Counted from the first letter of the stretch, positions 29,421-38,842 are shown. The stretch is 64,000 nt of DNA from Flavobacterium sp. N2270 (GCF_025947225.1 NZ_CP110005.1:2542001-2606000); one strand, 5' to 3'. Translations and numbers: made by a program. The notes: generated by a model not told the origin, from the sequence alone.

Positions 29421-30389
29421 ATGAAAAATGTTACCAAAATAAACATCATTAATATTTTTTTGATGCTGTTCTCTTTTTGTTTTGCATTTCTATTTCCTTT
29501 TGAATTATTTTTAATTGTTTACGCAATTTTAGGTCCTTTACATTACTTAACTGAAATCAATTGGCTACATAAAAAAAACTATTTCACTACACAAAAGAAA
29601 GATTATTATGTTCATATTTTAATCTTGTGCCTTATATCAATTGCTCTATTTTCACCCTTATCCTATTATTTGAGAAAATATTTAGCGGTATTTATCTTTA
29701 TAGCTTTTACCTCAAGTTTCGGTATGGTTTATTTCAAAGAGTTAAAATCAAAAATTATATTCAATACTATATCAATAATAATTGGTTTTGTATTCTTTTA
29801 TTATTTCGACAGTGAATTTAACATTACTTTCTCCATGTTTTTACCAACATTAATCCATGTATTTATTTTTACAGGATTGTTCATTTTAATTGGTACATTA
29901 AAAGAGAAAGGTGTAACTGGTAAAATTTCATTAGTAATTTTCATTGTATCTGCTTTAGCACTTTTACTCATTCCAATAAATTTTAATTTTTCTGTTGTTA
30001 CAGAACAAATTCAGAACAACTATCACTCATTTGAAAAACTAAATCAAAAAATAATTACACATAGTAATCAATTTTCAACTACCACAAAAAATGATGTGTA
30101 TTTTTCGAATATTGGTATTCAAGTAATGCGATTTATAGCTTTTTCTTATACTTACCATTATTTCAATTGGTTCTCAAAAACATCAATTATTCAATGGCAT
30201 CATACATCAAGGCTAAAACTAATAATAATTATAATTCTATGGATTACATCTATAATTCTATATTTTTATAATTACAACCTTGGCTTAAAATGGTTATATA
30301 TACTAAGTATGGCGCACGTATTTTTAGAATTCCCTCTAAATTTCATTTCTATACTGAAACTAAAAACTATATTTAAGAACAATTGTTAA
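29421..30389 (+). CDS. Polytopic membrane protein with conserved-looking histidines, unknown function
   Basis: A 322-residue protein with about eight or nine hydrophobic helices. Histidines cluster at membrane edges: GPLHYLTEINWLHKK (H41, H50), PTLIHVF near 147, TYHYFNWF near 244, QWHHTSR near 258, and MAHVFLEFPLNF near 302. This layout recalls membrane di-iron or carotenoid-cleaving (Brp/Blh-like) enzymes, but no signature I know is complete, so the function is open. It starts directly after the CHU_C gene. It could modify or help export that surface protein, or simply share its promoter. Confidence 0.7.
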   Translation: MKNVTKINIINIFLMLFSFCFAFLFPFELFLIVYAILGPLHYLTEINWLHKKNYFTTQKKDYYVHILILCLISIALFSPLSYYLRKYLAVFIFIAFTSSFGMVYFKELKSKIIFNTISIIIGFVFFYYFDSEFNITFSMFLPTLIHVFIFTGLFILIGTLKEKGVTGKISLVIFIVSALALLLIPINFNFSVVTEQIQNNYHSFEKLNQKIITHSNQFSTTTKNDVYFSNIGIQVMRFIAFSYTYHYFNWFSKTSIIQWHHTSRLKLIIIIILWITSIILYFYNYNLGLKWLYILSMAHVFLEFPLNFISILKLKTIFKNNC

Positions 30390-30409
30390 ATTTTTCTTCA
30401 TAAAAGAGA

Positions 30410-30444
30410 TTTGAACTTTATTTTTAGATTAATCCTTATATTTA
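30410..30444 (+). promoter_or_regulatory. Candidate promoter of the amidohydrolase pair
   Basis: TTTG (30410-30413), 23 bases, then TATATTTA (30437-30444), one mismatch to TAnnTTTG. Transcription would start near 30450, after the TTG at 30411 and before the ATG at 30468. This supports ATG 30468 as the true start of the next gene. Confidence 0.5.
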
Positions 30445-30467
30445 GCAGAAATTTTAAGCAACTAAAT

Positions 30468-33467
30468 ATGAAATTTTACAAAATCCTGCTCTTACTTTGT
30501 TTTAGTATTGGTTTACAAGCACAAGATTATTTTCCAAAAAATGATGGTGTAAAACAAAGTTTTAAGAATTATACCGCAATTACAAATGCTACGATTTATG
30601 TTTCTTCAACAAATAAAATAGAGAAAGCAACTTTATTAATTAAGGAAAATAAAATTGTTGATGTGGGTACAAATGTTAGTATTCCAAAAAATACAGCAAT
30701 AATTGATGCAACCGGAAAAACAATATATCCTTCATTTATTGATCTATTTAGTGAATTTGGAATTCAAAAACCAAATCAAAGACCAAGTGGAAACTTTACT
30801 CCACAATACGATTCTTCAAGAGAAGGCTATTATTGGAACGATCATGTAAAACCAGAGTACAATGCCTTTGAAAATACAAACTACGATTCAAAAACTGCTG
30901 AAACATTAAGAAATGTAGGTTTTGGAACCGTTTTAAGTCATCATAACGATGGAATTATTGCAGGTACAGGATTTCTTTGGACTCTTAACGATAATTTAGA
31001 TAATGCAACTCGTATTTTAAACACTAAAGTTTCTCAACATTTTACGTTTAAACGCAGTAAGTATACAAGACAATCTTATCCATCTTCATTAATGGGTGGA
31101 ATGGCATTAATAAGACAAGTATATCATGATGCTGATTGGTATAGCAAAGGACTTTCTACTACTAAAGATTTGTCGTTAGAAAGTTTTAATGCTAATAAAA
31201 ATTTAGTTCAAATTTTTGAAGCCAATGATAAACTTTCAAGTTTAAGAGTTGCTAAAATTGGTAAAGAATTTGGAATAAACTATCTTATTAAAGGTAGTGG
31301 AAATGAATTCGAACGAATTGAAGAAATTAAAAAAACAGGCGCAACTTATATAATTCCATTAGATTTTCCAGATGCTTATGATGTTTCTGATCCATACTTA
31401 GCCCAACAAGTAAGTGTTAGTGACATGAAATTTTGGAACCAAGCACCATTCAACTTAAAAGTATTAGCAGATAACAACATTAATTTTGTTTTAACTGCTT
31501 CAGATAATAAAAAACCAGAAGATTTTCTTTCCAACTTAAGAAAAGCTGTCTTATATGGTTTTCCAAAAGAAAAAGCAATTGCAGCTTTAACAGAAACTCC
31601 AGCAAAACTAATTAAGCAATCCAACTTAATTGGAAGTTTAGGAAAAGGAAAACTGGCTAATTTCATTATTACTTCAAAAGATATTTTTGAAGATGATGCT
31701 ACCATTCATGAAAACTGGGTACAAGGAAATCGTTCAGTTATTACTAAAATGGATACTGATGATATAAGAGGAAAATACGATTTGGTTTTCAATAATGAAA
31801 CTTTCGAATTAAATATCGATGGCGAATTAGAAAAAATAAACGGAAAAATTTCTAAAGACAGTATTAACTACGGAACCAAATTATCGTTCAATGAACCTTG
31901 GTTAACAATTGTTGTTCGAACAAAAGACACTTTAAAAACAGAATATCTTCGTTTTACAGGAACAAAAATGAATAATATTTTACAAGGAAAAGTAGTTTTA
32001 GAAAACGGAAAAGAAACTGCTTGGACAGCAACTAAAAAAGAAATAGTTAAAGAAGATAAAAAAGAAGATAAAAAAGAAGACAGTGTAGTGCCAGAAATGG
32101 TTGCAATTACCTATCCAAATTTACCTTTTGGGAACACCGAGAAACCAAAACAACAAACTATTTTAGTAAAAAACACTACAGTTTGGACAGGTGAAAAAGA
32201 AGGTCATTTAACCAAAACAGATGTTTTAATTGAAAACGGAAAAATTGCTAAAATCGGAAAGAATCTTTCTGCTAAAAACGCACTTGAAATTGATGGAACA
32301 AACAAACATTTAACTGCCGGAATTATTGACGAACATTCACACATTGCCATTTCTAACGGAGTTAATGAAGGTGGCCAAAATTCATCAGCTGAAGTTACTA
32401 TTGAAGATGTTGTAAATTCAGATGATATTAATATATATAGAAATCTTTCTGGTGGAGTTACTTCTGCAAATTTATTACATGGTTCAGCAAACCCTATTGG
32501 TGGTCGTGCAGCATTCATCAAATTAAAATGGGGTTATGCACCAGATGAAATGATTATGAAAGATGCTCCAAAATACATCAAATTTGCTCTTGGAGAAAAC
32601 GTAAAACAATCCAATTGGGGAGATTATGCAAGAAATCGTTTTCCTCAATCACGTATGGGAGTTGAGCAAGTGTATGAGGATTACTTCACAAGAGCTTTAG
32701 AATACGAAAGAGAATGGAAAGAATACAAATCAAAAAAGGGTAAAAACAAAGTTATGCCTCGTTTTGATATTGAAATGGAAGTTTTAGGAGAAATTTTAAA
32801 TAAGAAAAGGTTTATTACTTGTCACTCTTATGTTCAATCTGAAATTAACATGTTGATGAAAGTTGCTGATAAGTACGGATTCAAAATTCAAACATTCACT
32901 CATATTTTAGAAGGTTATAAACTAGCAGATAAAATGGCAGAACACGGTGTTGCCGGTTCTACATTTGCAGATTGGTGGGCCTATAAATTTGAAGTAAATG
33001 ATGCCATTCCATATAATGCTGCCCTAATGAACAGTCAAGGGGTTTTGGTTTCTATCAATTCAGACGATGCTGAAATGTCAAGAAGGTTAAATCAAGAAGC
33101 CGCTAAAGCTGTAAAATATGGAGATGTTTCTGAAGAAACCGCATGGAACTTTGTAACTCTAAATCCAGCTAAAATTTTACAAGTTGATGATAAAGTTGGA
33201 AGTATTAAAGTAGGTAAACACGCTGATGTGGTATTATGGACAGACAATCCACTTTCAATTTACGCTAAAGCTGAGAAGACAATTATTGAAGGAGCAATAT
33301 TTTATGATTTGAATAAAGAACAAGAAAATTTAAACACCATTCAAAAAGAAAGAAGCGAATTAATTAATGCCATGTTAGAAGCCAAAAATAAAGGTTTAAA
33401 AACACAAGCACCTGTTAAAAAAGAAATCAAACATTACCATTGTGATACAATGGAAGAGTACAAATAA
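30468..33467 (+). CDS. Secreted tandem amidohydrolase-family protein with a degenerate first half
   Basis: A 999-residue protein from ATG 30468, where MKFYKILLLLCFSIGLQAQ is a clean signal peptide. It contains two amidohydrolase halves. The second (from about residue 570) has the metal-site motif DEHSHI with H623 and H625, then TCHSYVQSE, THILEGYKLADKMAEHG and the late aspartate in SINSDDAE. The first half has the matching fold cues (KTIYPSFIDLFSEFG near 85-97) but lacks the HxH pair, so it is probably inactive. A Lys/Glu/Asp linker (EDKKEDKKED) from a 12-base tandem repeat joins them. Substrate unknown; related family members act on peptides or cyclic amides. The gene is followed by a second amidohydrolase-like gene. 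Confidence 0.82.
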   Translation: MKFYKILLLLCFSIGLQAQDYFPKNDGVKQSFKNYTAITNATIYVSSTNKIEKATLLIKENKIVDVGTNVSIPKNTAIIDATGKTIYPSFIDLFSEFGIQKPNQRPSGNFTPQYDSSREGYYWNDHVKPEYNAFENTNYDSKTAETLRNVGFGTVLSHHNDGIIAGTGFLWTLNDNLDNATRILNTKVSQHFTFKRSKYTRQSYPSSLMGGMALIRQVYHDADWYSKGLSTTKDLSLESFNANKNLVQIFEANDKLSSLRVAKIGKEFGINYLIKGSGNEFERIEEIKKTGATYIIPLDFPDAYDVSDPYLAQQVSVSDMKFWNQAPFNLKVLADNNINFVLTASDNKKPEDFLSNLRKAVLYGFPKEKAIAALTETPAKLIKQSNLIGSLGKGKLANFIITSKDIFEDDATIHENWVQGNRSVITKMDTDDIRGKYDLVFNNETFELNIDGELEKINGKISKDSINYGTKLSFNEPWLTIVVRTKDTLKTEYLRFTGTKMNNILQGKVVLENGKETAWTATKKEIVKEDKKEDKKEDSVVPEMVAITYPNLPFGNTEKPKQQTILVKNTTVWTGEKEGHLTKTDVLIENGKIAKIGKNLSAKNALEIDGTNKHLTAGIIDEHSHIAISNGVNEGGQNSSAEVTIEDVVNSDDINIYRNLSGGVTSANLLHGSANPIGGRAAFIKLKWGYAPDEMIMKDAPKYIKFALGENVKQSNWGDYARNRFPQSRMGVEQVYEDYFTRALEYEREWKEYKSKKGKNKVMPRFDIEMEVLGEILNKKRFITCHSYVQSEINMLMKVADKYGFKIQTFTHILEGYKLADKMAEHGVAGSTFADWWAYKFEVNDAIPYNAALMNSQGVLVSINSDDAEMSRRLNQEAAKAVKYGDVSEETAWNFVTLNPAKILQVDDKVGSIKVGKHADVVLWTDNPLSIYAKAEKTIIEGAIFYDLNKEQENLNTIQKERSELINAMLEAKNKGLKTQAPVKKEIKHYHCDTMEEYK

Positions 33468-33499
33468 AATTGCTTTTTTAACAAAAAAAAAAATTTAAA

Positions 33500-34798
33500 A
33501 TGAAAAAATATATTCTTTTATTATTAATGAGTTGCTTGGCTTTTGCCCAACAAACTCCTGCTTCAAAGCAAACTAAAAGCATTCTTATTATGGGCGGAAA
33601 AGCACATTTAGGGAATGGTGAAGTAATTGAAAACAGTTTAATTTCTATAATTGATGGAAAAATTGGAGCAATTGGCGATGCCAGAGTGATGAAACCAATG
33701 AAGCATGATGTAATTATAGATGCTTCAGGAAAACATATCTATCCGGGCTTTATTGCACCAAATGCAACTTTAGGTTTAGTTGAAATTGATGCTGTAAGAG
33801 CATCCGACGATGAAAGTGAAATGGGTGAATTTAATCCTCATATTAGAAGCTTAATTGCCTATAACACTGAATCAATTTTAGTTGAAACAATGCGTCCAAA
33901 TGGGGTTTTATTAGCTCAAATCACTCCAAGAGGCGGAAGGATTTCAGGAACTTCTTCTGTAGTTCAATTAGACGCTTGGAATTGGGAAGATGCTGTTATT
34001 AAAAAAGATGGCGGTATTCATTTATATTGGCCAAGAAGTTATTCAAGATCAGGTTGGTGGGCAGAACCAGGAAATATTGAGCCTAACAAAAAGTACGATG
34101 ACCAACTTAAAGAAGTACAAGAGTTTTACGATAACGCATCTGCTTATTTAAAGTCAAGTAATTCTAAAAGAGATATTCCTTATGAAGCAATGAAAGGTAT
34201 TATTTCAGGAGAAAAAACACTTTTCGTTCATGCAAACGGAGAAAAAGAAATTATTGATGCTGTTTTGTTTAAAATAAAGAATAACATTAAAAACATGACC
34301 ATCGTTGGTGGTTATTATGCTTTTAAAGTAGCCGATTTATTAAAAGAAAATAATATTTCTGTGCTATTAAGACGTGTACACGACTTACCTGTTTTAGAAG
34401 ACGAAGATGTTAACTTACCTTATAAAAATGCTAAACTTTTAGTTGAAAAAGGTATTTTAGTTGGTTTAGAAAACTCTGGTGATATGGAGCGCATGCAAGC
34501 TCGTAACCTTCCTTTTTATGCTGGTACTTGTGCTGCTTGGGGATTATCTAAAGAAGAAGCGTTGAAATTAATTACTTTAAATACGGCTAAAATACTAGGA
34601 ATCGATGCAAATTATGGTTCATTAGAAAGTGGTAAAAGTGCAACACTATTTATTTCAAATGGCGATGCTTTAGACATGCGAACAAATACAATAACAAAAG
34701 CTTTTATAGACGGTAGAGAAATAAGTTTAGAAAGCCATCAAACTGAACTTTACGAACGATACAAAGGAAAATACGAAAACGAAAAATCAAATAAATAA
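33500..34798 (+). CDS. Secreted amidohydrolase-like protein lacking the HxH metal site
   Basis: A 432-residue protein with a signal peptide (MKKYILLLLMSCLAFAQ). It has the composite amidohydrolase layout: a beta sandwich start (ILIMGGKAHLGNGEVIENSLISI), GKHIYPGFIAPNATLG at residues 78-92, and the closing TLNTAKILGIDANYGSLESGKSATLFI. At 86-92 the usual DxHxH reads APNATLG, so the metal ligands are missing. It does keep HANGEKEIIDA near 248 and ENSGDMERMQARN near 325. It lies 32 bases after the tandem amidohydrolase gene, so it may be a structural partner of it. A terminator follows. Confidence 0.78.
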   Translation: MKKYILLLLMSCLAFAQQTPASKQTKSILIMGGKAHLGNGEVIENSLISIIDGKIGAIGDARVMKPMKHDVIIDASGKHIYPGFIAPNATLGLVEIDAVRASDDESEMGEFNPHIRSLIAYNTESILVETMRPNGVLLAQITPRGGRISGTSSVVQLDAWNWEDAVIKKDGGIHLYWPRSYSRSGWWAEPGNIEPNKKYDDQLKEVQEFYDNASAYLKSSNSKRDIPYEAMKGIISGEKTLFVHANGEKEIIDAVLFKIKNNIKNMTIVGGYYAFKVADLLKENNISVLLRRVHDLPVLEDEDVNLPYKNAKLLVEKGILVGLENSGDMERMQARNLPFYAGTCAAWGLSKEEALKLITLNTAKILGIDANYGSLESGKSATLFISNGDALDMRTNTITKAFIDGREISLESHQTELYERYKGKYENEKSNK

Positions 34799-34805
34799 TT
34801 ACAAG

Positions 34806-34838
34806 AAGCCTTTTCAAATTGAAAAGGCTTTTTTTTTG
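34806..34838 (+). terminator. Intrinsic terminator after the amidohydrolase pair
   Basis: A near-perfect 10-12 base stem AAGCCTTTTC / GAAAAGGCTT with a short loop is followed by an uninterrupted T run. It starts 8 bases after the stop at 34798. Confidence 0.92.
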
Positions 34839-34846
34839 TAGTTTTG
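34819..34846 (+). promoter_or_regulatory. Candidate promoter of the TrmH-type gene, overlapping the terminator
   Basis: TTG (34819-34821) sits inside the terminator stem, followed by 17 bases and then TAGTTTTG (34839-34846), a full TAnnTTTG match. The start codon is at 34866, giving a leader of about 15 bases. Confidence 0.6.
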
Positions 34847-34865
34847 CATCAAATAAATACGTTTC

Positions 34866-35657
34866 ATGAAACAAATTACTTCTGCTCAAAATCCTTTTAT
34901 TAAATCGCTTGTACAACTTCAAGAAAAAGCTAAAATTCGTAAACAAACGGGGACTTTTCTAATTGAAGGAAAACGAGAAATTGAATTGGCTTTAAAGGGA
35001 AATTATGAATTAGAAACTGTTTTATTTTTACCCGAAATCATTTCTGAAAAAGAATTAAACAATATTGTCGCTTCGAGCGCAGTCGATAAAATTGAAATCT
35101 CAAAAGACGTTTACCAAAAATTAGCTTATAGAGATTCAACCGAAGGAATAATTGCAGTTGCAAAGAGTAAATCTTTACAATTATCTGATTTAGAATTAAA
35201 AGAGAATCCCTTAATTTTAGTTTTAGAAAGCATTGAAAAACCAGGAAACATTGGTGCAATGCTTCGTACAGCTGATGCTGCAAAAATCGATGCAGTTATT
35301 ATTGCCAATCCAAAAAGTGATATTTACAATCCAAATAATATCCGCTCTAGCGTAGGCTGTGTATTTACCAATCAAATTGCAGTTTGCACCACAGATGAAG
35401 CAATTGCGTTTTTAAAAGAAAAAAACATTTCTATTTACAGTGCAACTCTTCAAAATTCCAACGAATACCATAAAGAATCTTATACTTCCGCAACAGCATT
35501 AGTTGTTGGAACAGAAGCAACTGGTGTTTCGCAAACTTTTAGAGATAACAGCACACAAAATATCATCATTCCAATGCAAGGTGAAATCGATTCTATGAAT
35601 GTTTCCGTTGCTGCAGCAATCTTATTATTCGAAGCAAAAAGACAAAGAGGATTTTAA
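34866..35657 (+). CDS. TrmH/SpoU-family RNA methyltransferase
   Basis: A 263-residue SPOUT methyltransferase that 2'-O-methylates rRNA or tRNA using SAM. The N-terminal substrate-binding part begins with NPFIKSLVQLQEKAKIRKQTGTF. The catalytic trefoil-knot part has all three SpoU motifs: IEKPGNIGAMLRTADAA near 120, VGTEATGVS near 215, and IPMQGEIDSMNVSVAAAILLFEA near 235-258. The normal length and complete motifs indicate an active enzyme. The exact RNA site cannot be read from sequence. It begins a new transcription unit with its own promoter, and the next gene starts 13 bases after its stop. Confidence 0.93.
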   Translation: MKQITSAQNPFIKSLVQLQEKAKIRKQTGTFLIEGKREIELALKGNYELETVLFLPEIISEKELNNIVASSAVDKIEISKDVYQKLAYRDSTEGIIAVAKSKSLQLSDLELKENPLILVLESIEKPGNIGAMLRTADAAKIDAVIIANPKSDIYNPNNIRSSVGCVFTNQIAVCTTDEAIAFLKEKNISIYSATLQNSNEYHKESYTSATALVVGTEATGVSQTFRDNSTQNIIIPMQGEIDSMNVSVAAAILLFEAKRQRGF

Positions 35658-35669
35658 CATTACTAACTT

Positions 35670-36458
35670 ATGGATATTAAAAATTTAATATTAGGCATAT
35701 TGCTTTTAGTCTTTGGAATAATCCTGTTAGTTTATGATAACAATAAAAAAGACAGAATAGGAATGCTAAAGACTATTTATCTTAATTTAAATATTACTAG
35801 AATAGGAATGATTATCATTGGTTTATATGTAATTTTTAGAGAAATGAATAAGTTACTTTTTTTAATTCTAATTATATTTTTAAATTCTTGTTCTAATTTA
35901 AAAATACAAACCGATAAAAAACTAGAAGAAATAGATTTAGATAAAAATATTATTCTGAATATAAAAAACTATAAAAATCAATATGGTTCAGAGTCTATTG
36001 TATTAATCTCATTCAAAAATAAAATAGCTTCCACGAATAACACCTATTATATAACTCGAATTTCTAACTTATCTACTATTTACCAAAACTATCTTTCATA
36101 CTACTCGTTAATTGATGATGTTCCAGTTATAATCTCATCAAAAAAAGATAGGCTTATTGGTTACAAAAACTATCCTGACAACTTTATAAATTTAATTTCC
36201 AAAAATCTAAATAATGATTTGCTTTTAAACTCAATTAAAAAAAGCAAAATAACTGAAAATCATTGGGAAATTGAGCTAAAAAACAACCTAATATCTGAAC
36301 ATTCAAAAGTTTGGAAAATACATAAAAACAATATCAATAAAAACCCTTCAGAAAGAAATGTTTTAGTTGAAAATAGTAAATTTAACTTTTTTCAAAATTA
36401 TAAAGTTATAAATGGTGGTATTGATGAAAGAACTACAAATGAATTAATTCATAATTAA
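35670..36458 (+). CDS. Unrecognised protein: two-helix membrane segment fused in frame to a lipoprotein
   Basis: A 262-residue frame with two unlike parts. Residues 1-58 make a small membrane protein with two helices (LILGILLLVFGIILLVYD, then RIGMIIIGLYVIF). At residue 59 (ATG 35844) a second start-like segment begins, MNKLLFLILIIFLNSCSN, which is a classic lipoprotein signal with lipobox LNSC. The remaining 190 residues are Lys/Asn/Ile-rich with no domain I recognise. Either this is a genuine fusion, or two genes lost the stop between them, or the lipoprotein is translated from the internal ATG. The gene lies 13 bases after the TrmH-type gene. Confidence 0.65.
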   Translation: MDIKNLILGILLLVFGIILLVYDNNKKDRIGMLKTIYLNLNITRIGMIIIGLYVIFREMNKLLFLILIIFLNSCSNLKIQTDKKLEEIDLDKNIILNIKNYKNQYGSESIVLISFKNKIASTNNTYYITRISNLSTIYQNYLSYYSLIDDVPVIISSKKDRLIGYKNYPDNFINLISKNLNNDLLLNSIKKSKITENHWEIELKNNLISEHSKVWKIHKNNINKNPSERNVLVENSKFNFFQNYKVINGGIDERTTNELIHN

Positions 36459-36515
36459 ACTTTCTATTGCACATTCCATATCTTTATCCTAATTTTAAGC
36501 TATTAAAGACCTACT

Positions 36516-38735
36516 ATGACCGAGATAGAAATTGAAGCAGAAAACAAGGCAATTGCCCAAGAATATAAAGAGTTACTTCGCATTAGTTATCAAACACTTA
36601 GCGATAAAGACAAAAAACTAATTCGTAAGGCTTTTGATGTAGCTGTAGATGCTCATAAGGATCAGCGCAGAAAATCTGGAGAAGCTTATATATTTCACCC
36701 TATAGCTGTAGCAAAAATTGTTGCAAGAGATATTGGTCTTGGGGCAACTTCTATTGCTGCTGCTTTAATGCACGATGTGGTAGAAGATACTGATATTACT
36801 GTGGAAGACATTGAAAAAATGTTCAACCCAAGTATTGCAAAAATTGTAGAAGGTTTAACCAAAATTGCAAAAGTAAAAACCGACCAAGATGTAAGTATTC
36901 AAGCGGAAAATTTTAGAAAAATGCTGCTTACCTTACATGATGATGTTCGTGTAATTTTAATAAAAATTGCCGATAGATTACACAACATGCAAACTATGGA
37001 AAGCATGGTCGATTATAAGCAAGCTAAAATTGCTTCAGAAACATTATACATTTATGCGCCACTCGCCCATCGTTTAGGCTTATATAATATTAAAACACAA
37101 TTAGAAGATTTAGGTTTAAAGTATACCGAACCTGAAGTTTTTAAAGATATTGTAAGTAAAATAAAAGAAACCAAAGAAGAACAAGACGAATATATAAAAG
37201 CTATTTCTGAAATTATAGGTGACTCTTTAAAAGCAGAAGGTGTTGAATTCACAATTAAAGGCAGACCAAAATCAATTTATTCCATCAGAAGAAAAATGCG
37301 TGTTCAAGGCGTAACTTTTGATGAAGTTTATGACAAATTTGCGCTACGTATTGTTTACAAATCAACTCCAAATGATGAAAAATTCTTAGCCTGGAAAATA
37401 TACTCAGTTGTAACTGATCATTATCGACCAAGTCCAAGTAGATTGCGTGATTGGATTTCTTCACCAAAATCTTCAGGTTATGAAGCACTTCATATTACTG
37501 TAATGGGACCAAAAGGGCGTTGGGTTGAAATTCAAGTTCGTAGTGAACGAATGAACGAAATTGCCGAAAAAGGATATGCTGCACATTACAAATATAAAAA
37601 TGCAGACACTGAAGAACATGGTTTAGAAATTTGGTTGAACCAATTGAAAGAAGCGCTAGAAAATCAATCTTCAAATGCTGTAGATTTTGTTGAAGACTTC
37701 AAATTAAATTTATACGCCAAAGAAATTTATGTATTTACTCCGAAAGGAGATATCAAATCACTTCCTAAAGGAGCAACAAGTTTAGATTTTGCTTTTAGTA
37801 TACACTCCGAAATTGGAATTCATACAAGAGGAACAAAAGTCAATGGAAAATTAGTTCCTTTAAATCATGTTTTAAATAGTGGAGATCAGGTTGAAATTAT
37901 TACTTCGGCAGTTCAAAAACCTACAATTCATTGGTTAGAATACGTTACAACTTCAAGAGCCAAAACAAAAATTAAAAACGTATTAAACGAAAATACTAAG
38001 AAAATTGCCGAAGACGGAAAAGAATTATTAACACGAAAGCTTCGTCATTTAAAAATATCTTTAAATGAAAATACAATTAATGAATTAGTTGTGTTTTTTA
38101 AACTTCAAACCAGTTTAGATTTATTTTACCGCATTGGAATTGGAGCTATAGAAAATCAACAATTAAAAGATTTTGTTGCACAAAAGAATAATACTTTAGT
38201 CAACTTTTTCAAAAAACCATTCAGCAGAACTCCATCTGTTAAGCCTGAACAAATTAATAAATATGATGAAAATAAAAAATATGACTTAATTGTTTTTGGA
38301 GCCGAACAATCAAAACTAGATTATAAGTTAGCAACTTGTTGTAATCCAATATCTGGTGATGAAGTTTTTGGTTTTCTTACCATTAATGAAGGAATTAAAG
38401 TACATAAAAAAGATTGTCCAAATGCTATAAGTTTACAGTCAAATTACGCATACAGAATCATGCAAGCAAAATGGATAGATTCTAGTCAGGAAAATTTTAG
38501 AGCTGTTTTAAAAATCACTGGAATGGACACTATGGGTTTAACCAACGAACTCACAAAAGTCATTTCTAATCAAATGCATGTAAATATTCAAAATATTTCA
38601 TTAAGTGGTGATGCAGGTATATTTAACGGACAAATTACTGTAATTGTTCAAAACAATACCATTCTTAAAAAACTGATTGACAACATTAAAAAAGTTGATG
38701 GAATTGATAAAATAACAAGAGTTTATAACGCTTAA
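36516..38735 (+). CDS. Bifunctional (p)ppGpp synthetase/hydrolase (RelA/SpoT)
   Basis: A 739-residue long RSH enzyme controlling the stringent response. The HD hydrolase domain is intact: RRKSGEAYIFHPIAVAKIVA near 48-70, LMHDVVEDTDI near 85-95, and IADRLHNMQT near 150. The synthetase domain has GRPKSIYSIRRKM near 250 and later YEALHITVMGPKGRWVEIQVRS. A TGS domain follows (EIYVFTPKGDIKSLPKGAT near 405-425), then a zinc-finger-like region with LATCCNPISGD near 605-615, and a C-terminal ACT domain. Both catalytic sites appear complete. It has its own start region 57 bases after the previous gene and precedes fur by 107 bases. Confidence 0.96.
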   Translation: MTEIEIEAENKAIAQEYKELLRISYQTLSDKDKKLIRKAFDVAVDAHKDQRRKSGEAYIFHPIAVAKIVARDIGLGATSIAAALMHDVVEDTDITVEDIEKMFNPSIAKIVEGLTKIAKVKTDQDVSIQAENFRKMLLTLHDDVRVILIKIADRLHNMQTMESMVDYKQAKIASETLYIYAPLAHRLGLYNIKTQLEDLGLKYTEPEVFKDIVSKIKETKEEQDEYIKAISEIIGDSLKAEGVEFTIKGRPKSIYSIRRKMRVQGVTFDEVYDKFALRIVYKSTPNDEKFLAWKIYSVVTDHYRPSPSRLRDWISSPKSSGYEALHITVMGPKGRWVEIQVRSERMNEIAEKGYAAHYKYKNADTEEHGLEIWLNQLKEALENQSSNAVDFVEDFKLNLYAKEIYVFTPKGDIKSLPKGATSLDFAFSIHSEIGIHTRGTKVNGKLVPLNHVLNSGDQVEIITSAVQKPTIHWLEYVTTSRAKTKIKNVLNENTKKIAEDGKELLTRKLRHLKISLNENTINELVVFFKLQTSLDLFYRIGIGAIENQQLKDFVAQKNNTLVNFFKKPFSRTPSVKPEQINKYDENKKYDLIVFGAEQSKLDYKLATCCNPISGDEVFGFLTINEGIKVHKKDCPNAISLQSNYAYRIMQAKWIDSSQENFRAVLKITGMDTMGLTNELTKVISNQMHVNIQNISLSGDAGIFNGQITVIVQNNTILKKLIDNIKKVDGIDKITRVYNA

Positions 38736-38814
38736 AATATAACTGTAATATTATAGTATTGAAAAGTATGTTGAAAAAAAATTAAACTAACTTCTACTAA
38801 CGCTTAACTTTACT

Positions 38815-38822
38815 TATCTTTG
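38815..38822 (+). promoter_or_regulatory. fur -7 promoter box
   Basis: TATCTTTG is a perfect TAnnTTTG match, 20 bases before the fur ATG at 38843. I found no TTG at the proper -33 spacing. Confidence 0.5.
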
Positions 38823-38842
38823 CAACTTATTAGGTTCACTAA

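Noticed and set aside
29421..30389. Firm assignment as beta-carotene dioxygenase (Brp/Blh)
   Set aside because: The histidine layout is suggestive but no full family signature is visible, so the function is left open.
32053..32082. 12-base tandem repeat in the amidohydrolase linker as a phase-variation site
   Set aside because: The unit is a multiple of three, so changes only lengthen a charged linker (EDKK) and cannot switch the frame.
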